A stretch of 64,000 nucleotides of DNA from Anatilimnocola floriformis. Its GTDB lineage: Bacteria; Planctomycetota; Planctomycetia; Pirellulales; Pirellulaceae. Numbering within the stretch: the stretch's first letter is position 1; each line of letters opens with the position of its first letter. Shown here piece by piece: positions 1-8,740 of this stretch. Both the position numbers and the translations under genes were made by a program. The notes beneath the pieces are model-generated. The model had not been told where the DNA came from and made no database searches. It saw nothing but the letters and a program-made list of their open reading frames with translations. The DNA is taken from contig NZ_JAMLFW010000001.1 of NCBI RefSeq assembly GCF_024256385.1, positions 2,666,001-2,730,000 of the forward strand, read 5' to 3'.

Positions 1-192
1 CAACTCGCGCTGCGCGAAGGGGACTGGAAAGTGCTCGTCAACAGCGACAGCTCTGGCCTCGAACTCTTCAATATCGCCAGCGATGCTCGCGAAACCAAAA
101 ACGTCGCCAACGAGAACGCCGTCCTTGCCGCCAAGATGCGCGACAAGCTCCTCGCCTGGAAACGCTCGCTGCCGAAACTAGCCGATCGCTAG
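1..192 (+). CDS. sulfatase, C-terminal fragment
   Basis: The window opens inside a reading frame that runs to a TAG at 190-192. Its 63 visible residues carry the pattern typical of the end of arylsulfatase-type enzymes: a run like ALREGDWKVLV, then ELFNIASDARETKNVA, then a basic helix and a short tail. In type I sulfatases this segment describes the terminal strand and the Asp/Glu-rich 'L(Y/F)xLxxDxxExxNLA' signature. The catalytic Cys/Ser and metal ligands would lie upstream and are not visible, so activity cannot be judged. Planctomycetes carry many sulfatases for sulfated polysaccharides. The family call is fairly firm; substrate is unknown. Confidence 0.8.
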   Translation, partial: QLALREGDWKVLVNSDSSGLELFNIASDARETKNVANENAVLAAKMRDKLLAWKRSLPKLADR

Positions 193-195
193 TCG

Positions 196-939
196 CTAAC
201 CACTCAAAAATTCAGCCCGCGCACGCTCTCGCCGGGCCGCGGTTGAGTTGGGTTGCTTGTGAGGCTGAACAGTCGCGTGAACAGCGGGTTGAACAGTGCG
301 CCGCGCATCCTTCGCAGCCTCTTGCGAAGCCAAGTGCGACTCCATGCAAGACCTCATTTCCAGAGCAGTTGCGGCAAATTCCTGAGCCTCGACCGAATGC
401 GCGAGCGGCGACTCAGCCGACTTGGTTGAACAGTCCTCTTTCGGTGGGTTCGCCGCCAGTTCAGCCGTGTTGTCGCGGACGATCTCTTCCATCAGCGGGT
501 CGTGCAGCGACTGCGCAGAAAGCTTGATCAACATCTGCGCCAATTTGCCCGCGGCCTGCACCCAGCGTTGATCGCCCGCGCTCGTGCGAGTGGTCGTGAC
601 CGGCTTGTCGTTGCCCACTCGTCGCGTGACAGTCACATCATTCATCGAACGCCGATGGGCCTGGATCGCCAGGTTGAACAGCCAGGTCAACCGCTCGACG
701 GCCACCTGCTCGCTGAGATATTTTCGCCGGCGAGCTGCAACTGGGTCTTCATCGATCGGCGCCGCAGCGAGCAGGCGTTTGGTGACTCGGTCAACCGCCT
801 GCTGGATTTCGAAATAGTTCGTTTCGAGCATGTCGGCAACGACCTCGACCGACTTCATTTTGACCCGCACCAGGTAAAAGATGTCGAGATCGTGCAATTC
901 CTTGGTGGTGCTTTCGGAAATACATTGCTGCGCAACCAT
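196..939 (-). CDS. conserved hypothetical protein with N-terminal helical (HTH-like) region
   Basis: The reading frame extends upstream to 1173, but I place the start at the ATG at 939 because GGAG lies about seven bases ahead of it and the upstream codons run through an inverted-repeat spacer. The 247-residue product begins with a hydrophilic helical segment (about residues 15-60) in which the spacing of 'SVEVVADMLETNYFEIQQAVDRV' helices resembles a helix-turn-helix, followed by charged helices and a disordered Lys/Arg/Gln-rich tail. No membrane segment or signal peptide is seen. It converges tail to tail with the sulfatase, ending three bases past that stop. I do not recognise the family; a DNA-associated role is a guess. 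Confidence 0.6.
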   Translation of the reverse strand: MVAQQCISESTTKELHDLDIFYLVRVKMKSVEVVADMLETNYFEIQQAVDRVTKRLLAAAPIDEDPVAARRRKYLSEQVAVERLTWLFNLAIQAHRRSMNDVTVTRRVGNDKPVTTTRTSAGDQRWVQAAGKLAQMLIKLSAQSLHDPLMEEIVRDNTAELAANPPKEDCSTKSAESPLAHSVEAQEFAATALEMRSCMESHLASQEAAKDARRTVQPAVHATVQPHKQPNSTAARRERARAEFLSG

Positions 940-1063
940 GGCCTGACTCCGCAATAAGTAGAGAATGATCCTCAACCTATTGGACAACGGCTGCTGACAA
1001 CTTAGGTCCGCGAATTTTCCCGGATGTAGCCGTTCACGCCAGCGACGCTGGCGCGGCAAGCGA

Positions 1064-1163
1064 CGGGAGGGCGAGGCTCCCGCCGAGCCGCCGAGGTGGA
1101 ATTGCGAAGGCCGTTGGCGACTGCTTTCGACCGGCGCGGCTCGGCGGGAGCCTCGCCCTCCCG
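1064..1163. repeat. perfect 27-bp inverted repeat (arms 1064-1090 and 1137-1163)
   Basis: The left arm begins CGGGAGGGCGAGGCTCCCGC and ends in CGAGCCG. The right arm, 1137-1163, is its exact reverse complement over 27 bases. The arms are separated by 46 bases. Each arm also contains a smaller self-complementary core (GGGAG...CTCCC). No T-tract follows, so it is not a simple terminator. The structure resembles the dispersed REP/MITE-like palindromes common in planctomycete spacers; that classification is inference. Confidence 0.85.
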
Positions 1164-1219
1164 AAATCAGCACCAGCGTGAACAGCTACTCCGAATGCCG
1201 AAGCGTAAGCGAGGTAAAA

Positions 1220-1363
1220 GGTAGCCCGACGCGTGAGCGAGGGATTGGGCAACTGGAGTCAGCCACACTACCAACGTGCGGCAGCACCACCGTTTTTGTG
1301 CTCTCGCACGTTGCCACACCACGTGTCCTCGCGCCCAAACCCTCGCTCACGCGTCGGGCTGCC
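1220..1363. repeat. 31-bp imperfect inverted repeat around the 'ACGCGTGAGCGAGGG' motif
   Basis: Arm 1220-1250 and arm 1333-1363 are reverse complements over 31 bases with two mismatches. The core reads CCCGACGCGTGAGCGAGGG on the + strand at the left arm. The 82 bases between the arms carry no gene. Its close placement after the 27-bp inverted repeat suggests that palindromic elements accumulated in this spacer. Confidence 0.8.
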
Positions 1364-1371
1364 TTTTCAGT

Positions 1372-2550
1372 TCACACTGCGAGCTTCTTTTTCTCTTCAC
1401 CCGACTTCTCTCCTTCGCCTCCCAGCAGCGCCGCCAAACCCTGCAGCGAGTCAAACTGATCGCAGGTGATCTTGAGCATGGCCAGCAGCGGCGCTGCCAT
1501 CAGGCCGCCAGCGATTCCCCACAGCCAACCCCAGAAGAGAATCGACAAGATGATCGCCAGCGGCGAAAGTTGCAGCGAACGGCTAAGCACGAGCGGCGTG
1601 ATGAGATAACTCTCGAGCGAGGTGAGGACGGCGAACATGCTCGCGATGGCCAGGCCATACCAGAGTGACTCGTGAGTCACCGCGCCGACGAGGAAGAGCA
1701 CGCCCATGCAAATGAACGCGCCGACGTGCGGCACGTAATTCAGCGTCGTGACGAGCACGCCCCATAGAATCGGATTGGGAACATTCATCAGCCACAGCAG
1801 AATGCTGGTCGCCAAACCCAGGCAGCAGTTGATGATGGTCACGGTGAATAGATAACGCGAAATGCCGTTCTCGATGTTCTTCAGTAATTGCACGATGCTC
1901 CGTTTTTCCGAAAACGTCTCGCGACTCTCGACGGCTTGGTTGAGGAGTTGCGAATTGAACGCGAGTAGAAAGAACGCCAGTACGAACACGATGACGGCCG
2001 CGGCGACGAAGTGCGTGCTCACGCCCAGCGCGGTGAGCATTCCATCGTGCGAAGAGACCTCAACGGCGAGCGGCTTGGCATCGCCCGTGCCGCGCGTCAG
2101 TTGTTGCACGGCCGCAGTCGCTTGTTTCAGATTCTTAAGAGGACCACTCTCGGTCGGCAAGAGTTGGCTGGCGCGATTCAGCACCCGCGGCGCATCGGCG
2201 AGCCAATGCTGCGCCTGGCCTGCAAGCGTGAGAACTCCCACGGCAAACAACGAAACCACGGCTGCCACCAGCACAAATGCCGAGGCAATGTCGGGCACTC
2301 GCCAACTGCGCAGTTGCCGCATCAGGGGCATAAGCAGGAACGCGAGCAGCAGAGCGAGTACGATCGGAATCAGCAAATCGCGGGCAAAGTAGAGTGCCGC
2401 GACGATGCTAAGTGTCGCCAACACCACCATCGGCCAGGCCGGCGCGGGTTGTGACTGCGGCTCGATCTCGGCTGTTTTCGCAGCTTCACTCGGCGGGGAT
2501 GCATGCGGCGGCGAGATCGATCGTGTCGGGCTGGCGGGCAAGTGCTTCAC
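1372..2550 (-). CDS. AI-2E family transporter / PerM-like permease
   Basis: The 392-residue protein has a short polar proline-rich N-terminus and then about seven hydrophobic segments: a pair at residues about 40-80, one near 90-115, one near 175-205, and a group of three from about 240 to the end. The C-terminal half carries the family's 'PNPILWGVLVTTLNYVPHVG' type segment and the 'LSPLAIILSILFWGWLWGIAG' segment, both characteristic of AI-2E exporters/PerM. Start is a GTG at 2548-2550 with GGAG five bases upstream. Members export autoinducer-2-like or other small molecules in some bacteria; the substrate here is unknown. It is the second gene of a minus-strand series, separated from the upstream gene by a terminator. 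Confidence 0.85.
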   Translation of the reverse strand: MKHLPASPTRSISPPHASPPSEAAKTAEIEPQSQPAPAWPMVVLATLSIVAALYFARDLLIPIVLALLLAFLLMPLMRQLRSWRVPDIASAFVLVAAVVSLFAVGVLTLAGQAQHWLADAPRVLNRASQLLPTESGPLKNLKQATAAVQQLTRGTGDAKPLAVEVSSHDGMLTALGVSTHFVAAAVIVFVLAFFLLAFNSQLLNQAVESRETFSEKRSIVQLLKNIENGISRYLFTVTIINCCLGLATSILLWLMNVPNPILWGVLVTTLNYVPHVGAFICMGVLFLVGAVTHESLWYGLAIASMFAVLTSLESYLITPLVLSRSLQLSPLAIILSILFWGWLWGIAGGLMAAPLLAMLKITCDQFDSLQGLAALLGGEGEKSGEEKKKLAV

Positions 2551-2564
2551 AGCTTCTCCAGCGC

Positions 2565-2599
2565 AAAAAAAAGCGGGAGCCGAATCGCTCGGCTCCCGC
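2565..2599 (-). terminator. rho-independent terminator
   Basis: Reading the minus strand downstream of the stress-like gene, an 11-bp perfect stem (2589-2599 with 2573-2583) encloses a five-base loop and is followed by eight consecutive T residues (A8 at 2565-2572 on the + strand). This is a textbook intrinsic terminator for the 2614-3135 gene. It sits just upstream of the permease start codon and so separates the two transcription units. Confidence 0.85.
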
Positions 2600-2613
2600 G
2601 ACGAAGTTTCATT

Positions 2614-3135
2614 CTAGTGGTGGGCGACGGCGACTTCAGCGCCCGTCGAAATATCTTCGGCCTTTTCTTCGCTGAAAATCTGGCGGACGCGCGCGGTCTG
2701 AGCGCTCGTTTCGGTGTGGACCGACAGCAGGATATGGCCATCCTTTAGCTTTCCTTCGTAGCGTTGGGCTTCATACTCGGGGACACCGAGCCCGATCAGC
2801 GCACCGGAGATGCCGCCGACGGTTCCGCCAGCCGCAGCGCCAGAGAGAGCAGCCATGATCGGGCCGGCCGCGATGAATGGTCCCAAACCCGGAATGGCAA
2901 GCATCCCGATTCCCGCGAGCCAGCCGAGCGTGCCGCCGATGACAGCGCCCGTGCCGGCGCCGATCGCGGTCCCCTCCGGGGCCTTCGTCGAGTTGTCGAT
3001 CGCGAAGTCGCGCGTGCTGTCGCAATCGGGACAGAGAACTGAGATGTCGTTCGAATTGAAACCGGCAGCACGCAGACGATCGGCGATGCGGACGGCTTGA
3101 CCATTGGTTTTCGCTAAGCAGTAGACGCTAGACAT
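2614..3135 (-). CDS. general-stress-protein-17M-like protein with glycine-zipper segment
   Basis: This 173-residue protein starts with a small alpha/beta module (about residues 1-40) that has the hallmark of GSP17M/YflT-like domains, a sequence predicting a ferredoxin-like fold, with 'RIADRLRAAGFNSNDISVL'. From about residue 55 to 118 it is strongly Gly/Ala-rich with GxxxG spacing (AIGAGTGAVIGGTLG...), which suggests membrane insertion as a glycine-zipper hairpin. A second polar strand-helix unit closes the protein. AAGGA lies about nine bases upstream of the start. It follows the BON lipoprotein gene by 63 bases and has its own terminator. An envelope stress role is plausible, not shown. Confidence 0.65.
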   Translation of the reverse strand: MSSVYCLAKTNGQAVRIADRLRAAGFNSNDISVLCPDCDSTRDFAIDNSTKAPEGTAIGAGTGAVIGGTLGWLAGIGMLAIPGLGPFIAAGPIMAALSGAAAGGTVGGISGALIGLGVPEYEAQRYEGKLKDGHILLSVHTETSAQTARVRQIFSEEKAEDISTGAEVAVAHH

Positions 3136-3198
3136 GATTATTTTCCTTGAGTGGAGAGCTAAATTGTGATTTGGAGAGAATGCTTCGAGGGAAGAGAA

Positions 3199-3657
3199 CT
3201 AAGGAGCAACTTCGAGTTCGCTGTTGACCTTGTCGTTGGTGGCGACATCCTTGGCGAACTTCTCGATCGTGTTCTTTTCGTCCTGCGAATTGACCGGACC
3301 GCGTAAGGTCACCATGCCGCCAGCCGTGATGATCTTCACGTTGCGAGCATTGATGCTCATCCCTTCGTGATTGACGATCTTCTGGCGAATTTCGGAGGTG
3401 ATCCGGATATCTTCCTTGTTGTTCCCTTGGTCAAAGGGCGTCTTATCGCCCGAGTTCTGGTCGCGCTCGTTCACGGCGGTGTTGTCACGCCGCGTCTGCA
3501 TCAGATCGTCTGGTTTGGTGGTCGGATCTTTGCTCACCGGCTTGTTTACCGTGTGAGTTCCATCCGGATTGGCCGGCGCATTGGCTGCTGGGTTGGAATC
3601 CGAATTCATGCAGCCTGCGAATAGGCCCAGCAACAAAATTCCATAGCAACATCGCAT
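3199..3657 (-). CDS. BON-domain lipoprotein
   Basis: The 152-residue product starts with a short hydrophobic signal ending in a lipobox (LFAGC, Cys16), so it should be lipid-anchored. A long Asn/Asp/Pro-rich linker follows. Residues about 80-150 form a BON domain: 'DIRITSEIRQKIVNHEGMS', then 'NVKIITAGGMVTLRGPVNS', then 'EKNTIEKFAKDVATNDKV', which is the classic pattern with the conserved Gly in the 'V.L.G.V' turn. BON domains bind phospholipid or periplasmic surfaces (OsmY type). Its neighbour downstream is a glycine-zipper stress-like protein, in keeping with an envelope stress unit. Confidence 0.85.
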   Translation of the reverse strand: MRCCYGILLLGLFAGCMNSDSNPAANAPANPDGTHTVNKPVSKDPTTKPDDLMQTRRDNTAVNERDQNSGDKTPFDQGNNKEDIRITSEIRQKIVNHEGMSINARNVKIITAGGMVTLRGPVNSQDEKNTIEKFAKDVATNDKVNSELEVAP

Positions 3658-3936
3658 AACAACCTCTTTTCAATGATTCAGGTGGTGCTGCGAAATCGCC
3701 CGCAGCTGTTGAGTAAGCCTGGGGCATATAACATGCCACCGCGGAGGTGCCGATTTTGATAGCAAAGCGGCGAGTTGTGCCCGAATCGACAGCTTGTCGT
3801 GCTCGGTGAGTGACCAGCATGCCTGATTGCCCGTCATTGGCGTGCGTTTCAGCATGTCCGCCGCGCTGATTCTCATCGTGGTGTGCGGCTGTTACGATTG
3901 CGGCTTCTTAAACACCGCTAGCGAGGAGGATCGAAG

Positions 3937-5277
3937 ATGGTTCGCGATCGTGCTCTGTCCCGCCGCCAGTTTCTGCAGACGACGGCGGCTGCGAGTCTTC
4001 TCTCTGGTGCGCCCGCATTTCTGCGCGGCCAAAATCTCAACAGCAAACTCAACATCGCGATCGTCGGCTGCGGCGGGCGCGGCGGCAGCAATCTGTCTTC
4101 GGTGCAGTCGGAAAATATCGTCGGCCTGTGCGATGTGAATAGCTCGCATGTCGACCGCGAAGGGGAGAAATTTCAACAGGCCCGTCGCACGACTGATTTC
4201 CGCCGCCTGTTTGATAAGGACAAAGAGTTCGATGCCGTCGTCGTCAGCTGTTGCGAACACACACATGCCTTTGCGACATTGCCGGCGCTGCAACTCGGCA
4301 AGCATGTGTATTGCGAAAAGCCGCTAACCCACAGCATTTGGGAAGCTCGCATCATTCGCGAAGCCGCGGCGAAAGCCAAAGTTGCGACTCAGATGGGAAC
4401 TCAGATTCACGCCGGCGATAACTATCGGCGCGTGGTCGAGTTGATTCAAGCCGGCGCGATTGGGCCGGTCCGCGAATGTCACGTGTGGGTCTCGCGCGCT
4501 TGGGGACGGCAGTCGCCGGAAGACGCCAAAAAATTCGGCGACATCGTGAATCTGCAAGAACGGCCTGCGGAGACTTCACCGATTCCAGCCAACCTCGATT
4601 GGGATTTGTGGCTCGGGCCGGCGCCGGAACGGCCGTTTCATGAAGTCTATTTTCCCGGGCCGAAGTGGTATCGCTGGTGGGATTTTGGCAGCGGCACGAT
4701 GTCCGACCTCGGTAGTCATTGGAACGACTTGCCGTTCTGGGCGCTCAAGCTGCAAACGCCGCGCGTCATCACAGCCGAGGGGCCGCCGCCGCACGCCGAG
4801 CTCGCGCCGGCTTCGATGCAGGCCACTTATGAATACGACGCCCGCGGCGACATGCCCGCGGTGAAAATGATCTGGTATCAGGGCGTGAACAAGCCGCAGA
4901 TCTGGCAGGACAAAGGCATTCCGCAATGGGACAGCGGCTGCCTCTTCATCGGCGACAAGGGAATGCTCCTCTCCGACTATGGCAAGCATGTGTTGCTCCC
5001 CGAAGATGATTTCAAGGATTTCGCACGCCCCGAGCCGTTCATTCCCAAATCAATCGGCCATCACGCCGAATGGCTGCACGCCTGCAAAACCGGTGCGCCG
5101 ACGACTTGCAACTTTGAATATGCCGGGCTGCTAACGGAAGCCAATCACTTGGGGAACGTGGCGTATCGCACCGGCAAGAAGATCGAATGGGACGCCACGA
5201 ACCTGAAGGCCAAGGGGGTTCCCGAAGCCGATCCGATCATCCGCCGTGAGTATCGGGCCGGGTGGAAGCTGGTTTAG
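3937..5277 (+). CDS. Gfo/Idh/MocA-family oxidoreductase with Tat signal
   Basis: A strong ribosome site (GAGGAGG) precedes the ATG. The N-terminus carries a twin-arginine motif (SRRQFLQ) and a hydrophobic Ala-rich stretch, predicting Tat export of the folded, cofactor-bound enzyme. Residues about 37-55 give a Rossmann NAD(P)-binding start ([11 protein letters not shown]). The family motif with catalytic Lys, 'YCEKPL', lies near residue 130. The C-terminal alpha/beta domain is full length at 446 residues. Such exported oxidoreductases are numerous in planctomycetes and usually act on sugars or inositols; the substrate cannot be deduced. It is monocistronic as far as the spacing shows. Confidence 0.9.
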   Translation: MVRDRALSRRQFLQTTAAASLLSGAPAFLRGQNLNSKLNIAIVGCGGRGGSNLSSVQSENIVGLCDVNSSHVDREGEKFQQARRTTDFRRLFDKDKEFDAVVVSCCEHTHAFATLPALQLGKHVYCEKPLTHSIWEARIIREAAAKAKVATQMGTQIHAGDNYRRVVELIQAGAIGPVRECHVWVSRAWGRQSPEDAKKFGDIVNLQERPAETSPIPANLDWDLWLGPAPERPFHEVYFPGPKWYRWWDFGSGTMSDLGSHWNDLPFWALKLQTPRVITAEGPPPHAELAPASMQATYEYDARGDMPAVKMIWYQGVNKPQIWQDKGIPQWDSGCLFIGDKGMLLSDYGKHVLLPEDDFKDFARPEPFIPKSIGHHAEWLHACKTGAPTTCNFEYAGLLTEANHLGNVAYRTGKKIEWDATNLKAKGVPEADPIIRREYRAGWKLV

Positions 5278-5365
5278 TGCCGTCCTCACGATAACACCGT
5301 GAACCACGACGCCGCTTTCGTTGTCGCTTGATGAAATGACTCGCTCGACGATATCGAAAAACCAC

Positions 5366-8300
5366 ATGCCCAAATTCACCTGGCGGCTCGCGGCCCTTGT
5401 GCAAACGCTGGCCGATGAAACGCTCCTCGCCGAGTCACTCCTGTTTCCCGGCGTGTCGCTACTGCAAACCGATCTCGGCCGCTTGCGCAAAACGCTCGGC
5501 AAGCGGCTGCGCGCGCAAATCAAAAAACTACCGCCCGAAGAAGCCTGGCGCTGCCGCCTCGGTGAATTGCCGGAGGTAAAAGAGATCGCCATCGAAGTGC
5601 CTCCGATCCGCGGCGATCGTTATCGAACAAATCCGGTTACGCTCAAATTGCACTACGTCCAGTGGCAACACGGTCCCTTAACGGGCGTACCCGCCGCGGA
5701 CGCGGTGATCGCGTTTTTTCCCGCGCTGCAGATCGAGATTCTGGCGCCGAACGAAAAGGAACTCGCTGCGCAGCTCGAACCACAAATTCGCTCGGCCCTC
5801 TCGCGACAGGCCACGGCTTCGCACCTGCAGCGACTCGTACTGCTCGATCATCGGCGTTCACTGCAGCTGCGGCCGTTAAGCTTGCAAGTGAAACTGCCCA
5901 CGCTCAAGCAAGCTGCCGTGGAAAAAGAGAAAGCCGCCGCAAAGGAAATCTCCATTCTCAAGCAGGTCGCCTTCGACCTCACGCAGACTTGGACCAAGCG
6001 CGAACGCGAGAAAACCTACGAACGAACTAGCGAAGTGCAGCGATTGGCTGAAACGCTGGCCGGGCCGCTGCCGCGCAGCGTGCTCCTGGTTGGCAAGTCA
6101 GGAGTTGGAAAGACTGCCGTGGTCCGCGAGCTCGCGCGGCTCCGCGGTTCCCTGGGCCTCGCCGACCGGCAACTGTGGTCAACCAGCGGTTCGCGCATCG
6201 TCGCCGGCATGACCGGCTTCGGCATGTGGCAGGAACGTTGTCAGAAGCTACTCAAGGAAGCCGCCCGCACGCGGGCCGTCGTTCATCTCGATCATCTCGC
6301 TGAGTTGATCGAGGTCGGCAAGGGTGGCGGCAATCAGCAAGGCATTGCTTCGCTCCTCTGTCCTGCGATCGCGCGCGGCACGCTGCTCGCAATCGCTGAA
6401 TGTACGCCGCAGCAAATCGCTGCCATCGAGCGTGAAGATCCGCAGCTCCTCGAAGCCTTTGTGCAAATCGAAATCGCCGAGAGCACGCCGGAGCAGACCC
6501 GCAGCATCTTGCAACAAGTCGCCGGCAGTGGCTTGGAATCGGCAGCGCAAGTGATCGAGCCTGCTGCGCTCGGTGTGCTTGATCGCTTGCATCGACGCTA
6601 CGCGGCTTACAGCGCTGCGCCGGGTCGGCCACTCCGCTTCCTGCGCAACATGCTGGAAGATCGCGACGAAAAACACACGATCACCGCTTCGGAAGTGACA
6701 AAGGAGTTTTCGCAAGAAACGGGCCTGCCGCTGTTCATGCTCGACGACGCCGTGCCGCTCGATGTCGAAGCAACTCGCCGCTGGTTTCAGCAGCGCGTGA
6801 TCGGTCAGCCGCAGCCGGTCGATCTCGTCGTCGATCTCATCGCTGCCGTCAAAGCGGGCCTCGCCCGCGGCGGCAAACCGATCGCGTCAGTCCTCTTCAT
6901 CGGCCCGACCGGCGTCGGCAAAACCGAGATGGCCAAGTCGCTGGCGGAGTTTCTCTATCAAGATCCGCACCGCATGATTCGCTTCGACATGAGCGAATAT
7001 GCCCACGCACACGCCATCGAACGACTCATCGGCGGCACCTTTACGACGCAAGGTTTGCTCACGCAAAAGGTCCGCGATCAGCCATTCATGGTCGTGCTGC
7101 TCGACGAATTCGAGAAAGCTCATCCGCTGTTTTTCGATGTGTTACTGCAAGTCCTCGGCGAGGGACGTTTGACCGACGGCGCGGGCCGCGTCGCCGATTT
7201 CACGAGTACCGTTGTCATCATGACGTCGAATCTCGGCGCCGAATCGTTCCGCCAGGCCAACGTCGGCTTCGGCGGCGAGCGAGCGCTCGAACAACACGCC
7301 GAACGGCACTTCGAGCAGGAGGTGAAAAACTATCTGCGGCCTGAAATGTTCAACCGGCTCGATCGAATCGTCCCCTTCGCGCCGCTCGATCAGCGCACGA
7401 TCAACAGCATCGCCCAACGTGAGATCGAACGAGTCACAGCCCGTGATGGCATTCGCCTGCGCAATTTGAATCTCACCATCGAGCCGGGCGTCGTCGATCA
7501 GCTCGCCGCCAACGGATTTGACCCACGCTACGGCGCGCGGCCGCTCAAGCGCGCGATCGAACGGCAACTGGTTGCGCCACTGGCGGAACAGCTCACTCGT
7601 TACGCCGGCGATGTCATTATCGACAGCACGGTTAAAACCGGCGACGGCCAGCTGACGATCGAATCGGCAGCGCGGCCAGCCTTGAGTAAAGGTGCCTTCG
7701 GCGGAACTGCTGATAACAACACGCTGGCCATCGTGAACGACGTGGTCGATCTCCGCCGCAAGCTGCAACAGCTGCGGCAGAGCGGTTCGCTTTTGCAGGC
7801 CCGCAACGAGATCCACCGTCTGCGACAGGTTCAGAAGCAAGAGCGAAAGAAGGCTCGCAAGCGCGGCCACGAGCCGAAGTTCCAGTTCTCGCCGCAAGAC
7901 GCCAAGGCACTGCGGCAAGAAAAATTGCTGCAGCGCGTCGATAGCCTGACAGCCGATGTCTTTGCGCTGGAAGAAATGGCGTTGCAGGATTTGTACGCCG
8001 CTCGTCCGCTCTCAGCCGTGACGACCAGCGACACCCAGCAGGGCCTGGCCAAAGATCTGCGCGAACTGCTCTTTGATCTATATCTGCAGCAGGATGATCG
8101 GCCGTCGACGTTGACGCTGGTAATCACGGGCGAAGACATTTCGCACGTCTGCGAGCTTGGCCAGATCTATGCCAACCTGATCGAGTTGCGTGGGCCGCGG
8201 CCAGAACTCCATTGGCTGCGACTGCACAGCGCGCAGTTCACCGGCGAGCGCCGCAGCAAGATTTGGCCCGCCATGCAATTGCCGCACATCGTCGACACGC

Positions 8301-8740
8301 TCACCGAGAAGGGCGTGGTGGAGAAGCGTCCGGTACTTCTCGATGTGTGGGAGCCGACCCTGGCGGGAATTGCCGATCCACCGGACGAATGTATTGGGCT
8401 GGCGCTCGAAACGAAGCATGCTCACTCGATCTCGCTGCTGCAATCTGAAGGCGGCGCGCATCTTTTTGAAATGTCCGCGAACCGCCGACTGGTTTGCAAT
8501 GTCGAAGCTATACCGATGCCGTTGATTGGTTTCGAACCGCCACCCAACATCGGCCGCGTCGGCTCCTATGCCAATCTCCGCTGTCGTCGCCGGTATGCAA
8601 AGTACGACAAAGTCGTGATCGATCCGTATTTGAATCAGACTTTTCCCATCGTCGACAAACAGCTCGAGCCTGCGGTTGCCGCCGCGGCCGAAGCACACCT
8701 TGCCAATCGCATTTGGGCCTTGCTCGATCAATGGAACTGA
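5366..8740 (+). CDS. ClpA/B-like double AAA+ ATPase with release-factor-like C-terminus (gene 1 of trio)
   Basis: I use the ATG at 5366; in-frame TTG 5321 and ATG 5336 are possible, and none has a clear Shine-Dalgarno. The 1124-residue protein has a novel N-terminal domain (1-180), then D1 with Walker A GKSGVGKT (243-250), and D2 with GPTGVGKT (513-520) and Walker B LLDEFEKAH (about 578-586). There is no room for a ClpB M-domain. D1 Walker B reads HLDHL (Glu to His), and the position of the ERRF arginine-finger motif reads LLEAF. The D2 pore loop GYVG is replaced by TFTTQ. A VGF tripeptide (633-635) occupies the ClpP-loop position. Basic coiled coil (about 800-890) leads into a tail resembling a class I release factor, with no GGQ. 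It overlaps gene 2 by ten bases. Confidence 0.88.
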   Translation: MPKFTWRLAALVQTLADETLLAESLLFPGVSLLQTDLGRLRKTLGKRLRAQIKKLPPEEAWRCRLGELPEVKEIAIEVPPIRGDRYRTNPVTLKLHYVQWQHGPLTGVPAADAVIAFFPALQIEILAPNEKELAAQLEPQIRSALSRQATASHLQRLVLLDHRRSLQLRPLSLQVKLPTLKQAAVEKEKAAAKEISILKQVAFDLTQTWTKREREKTYERTSEVQRLAETLAGPLPRSVLLVGKSGVGKTAVVRELARLRGSLGLADRQLWSTSGSRIVAGMTGFGMWQERCQKLLKEAARTRAVVHLDHLAELIEVGKGGGNQQGIASLLCPAIARGTLLAIAECTPQQIAAIEREDPQLLEAFVQIEIAESTPEQTRSILQQVAGSGLESAAQVIEPAALGVLDRLHRRYAAYSAAPGRPLRFLRNMLEDRDEKHTITASEVTKEFSQETGLPLFMLDDAVPLDVEATRRWFQQRVIGQPQPVDLVVDLIAAVKAGLARGGKPIASVLFIGPTGVGKTEMAKSLAEFLYQDPHRMIRFDMSEYAHAHAIERLIGGTFTTQGLLTQKVRDQPFMVVLLDEFEKAHPLFFDVLLQVLGEGRLTDGAGRVADFTSTVVIMTSNLGAESFRQANVGFGGERALEQHAERHFEQEVKNYLRPEMFNRLDRIVPFAPLDQRTINSIAQREIERVTARDGIRLRNLNLTIEPGVVDQLAANGFDPRYGARPLKRAIERQLVAPLAEQLTRYAGDVIIDSTVKTGDGQLTIESAARPALSKGAFGGTADNNTLAIVNDVVDLRRKLQQLRQSGSLLQARNEIHRLRQVQKQERKKARKRGHEPKFQFSPQDAKALRQEKLLQRVDSLTADVFALEEMALQDLYAARPLSAVTTSDTQQGLAKDLRELLFDLYLQQDDRPSTLTLVITGEDISHVCELGQIYANLIELRGPRPELHWLRLHSAQFTGERRSKIWPAMQLPHIVDTLTEKGVVEKRPVLLDVWEPTLAGIADPPDECIGLALETKHAHSISLLQSEGGAHLFEMSANRRLVCNVEAIPMPLIGFEPPPNIGRVGSYANLRCRRRYAKYDKVVIDPYLNQTFPIVDKQLEPAVAAAAEAHLANRIWALLDQWN

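Larger units (their letters stand above)
940..1371. other. repeat-bearing intergenic spacer
   Basis: This 432-base stretch holds no convincing gene. It lies between the divergently placed start of the hypothetical gene at 939 and the 3' end of the permease at 1372. Most of it is made of two separate inverted repeats (1064-1163 and 1220-1363), described individually. Short open frames here are by-products of the repeats. Confidence 0.7.
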
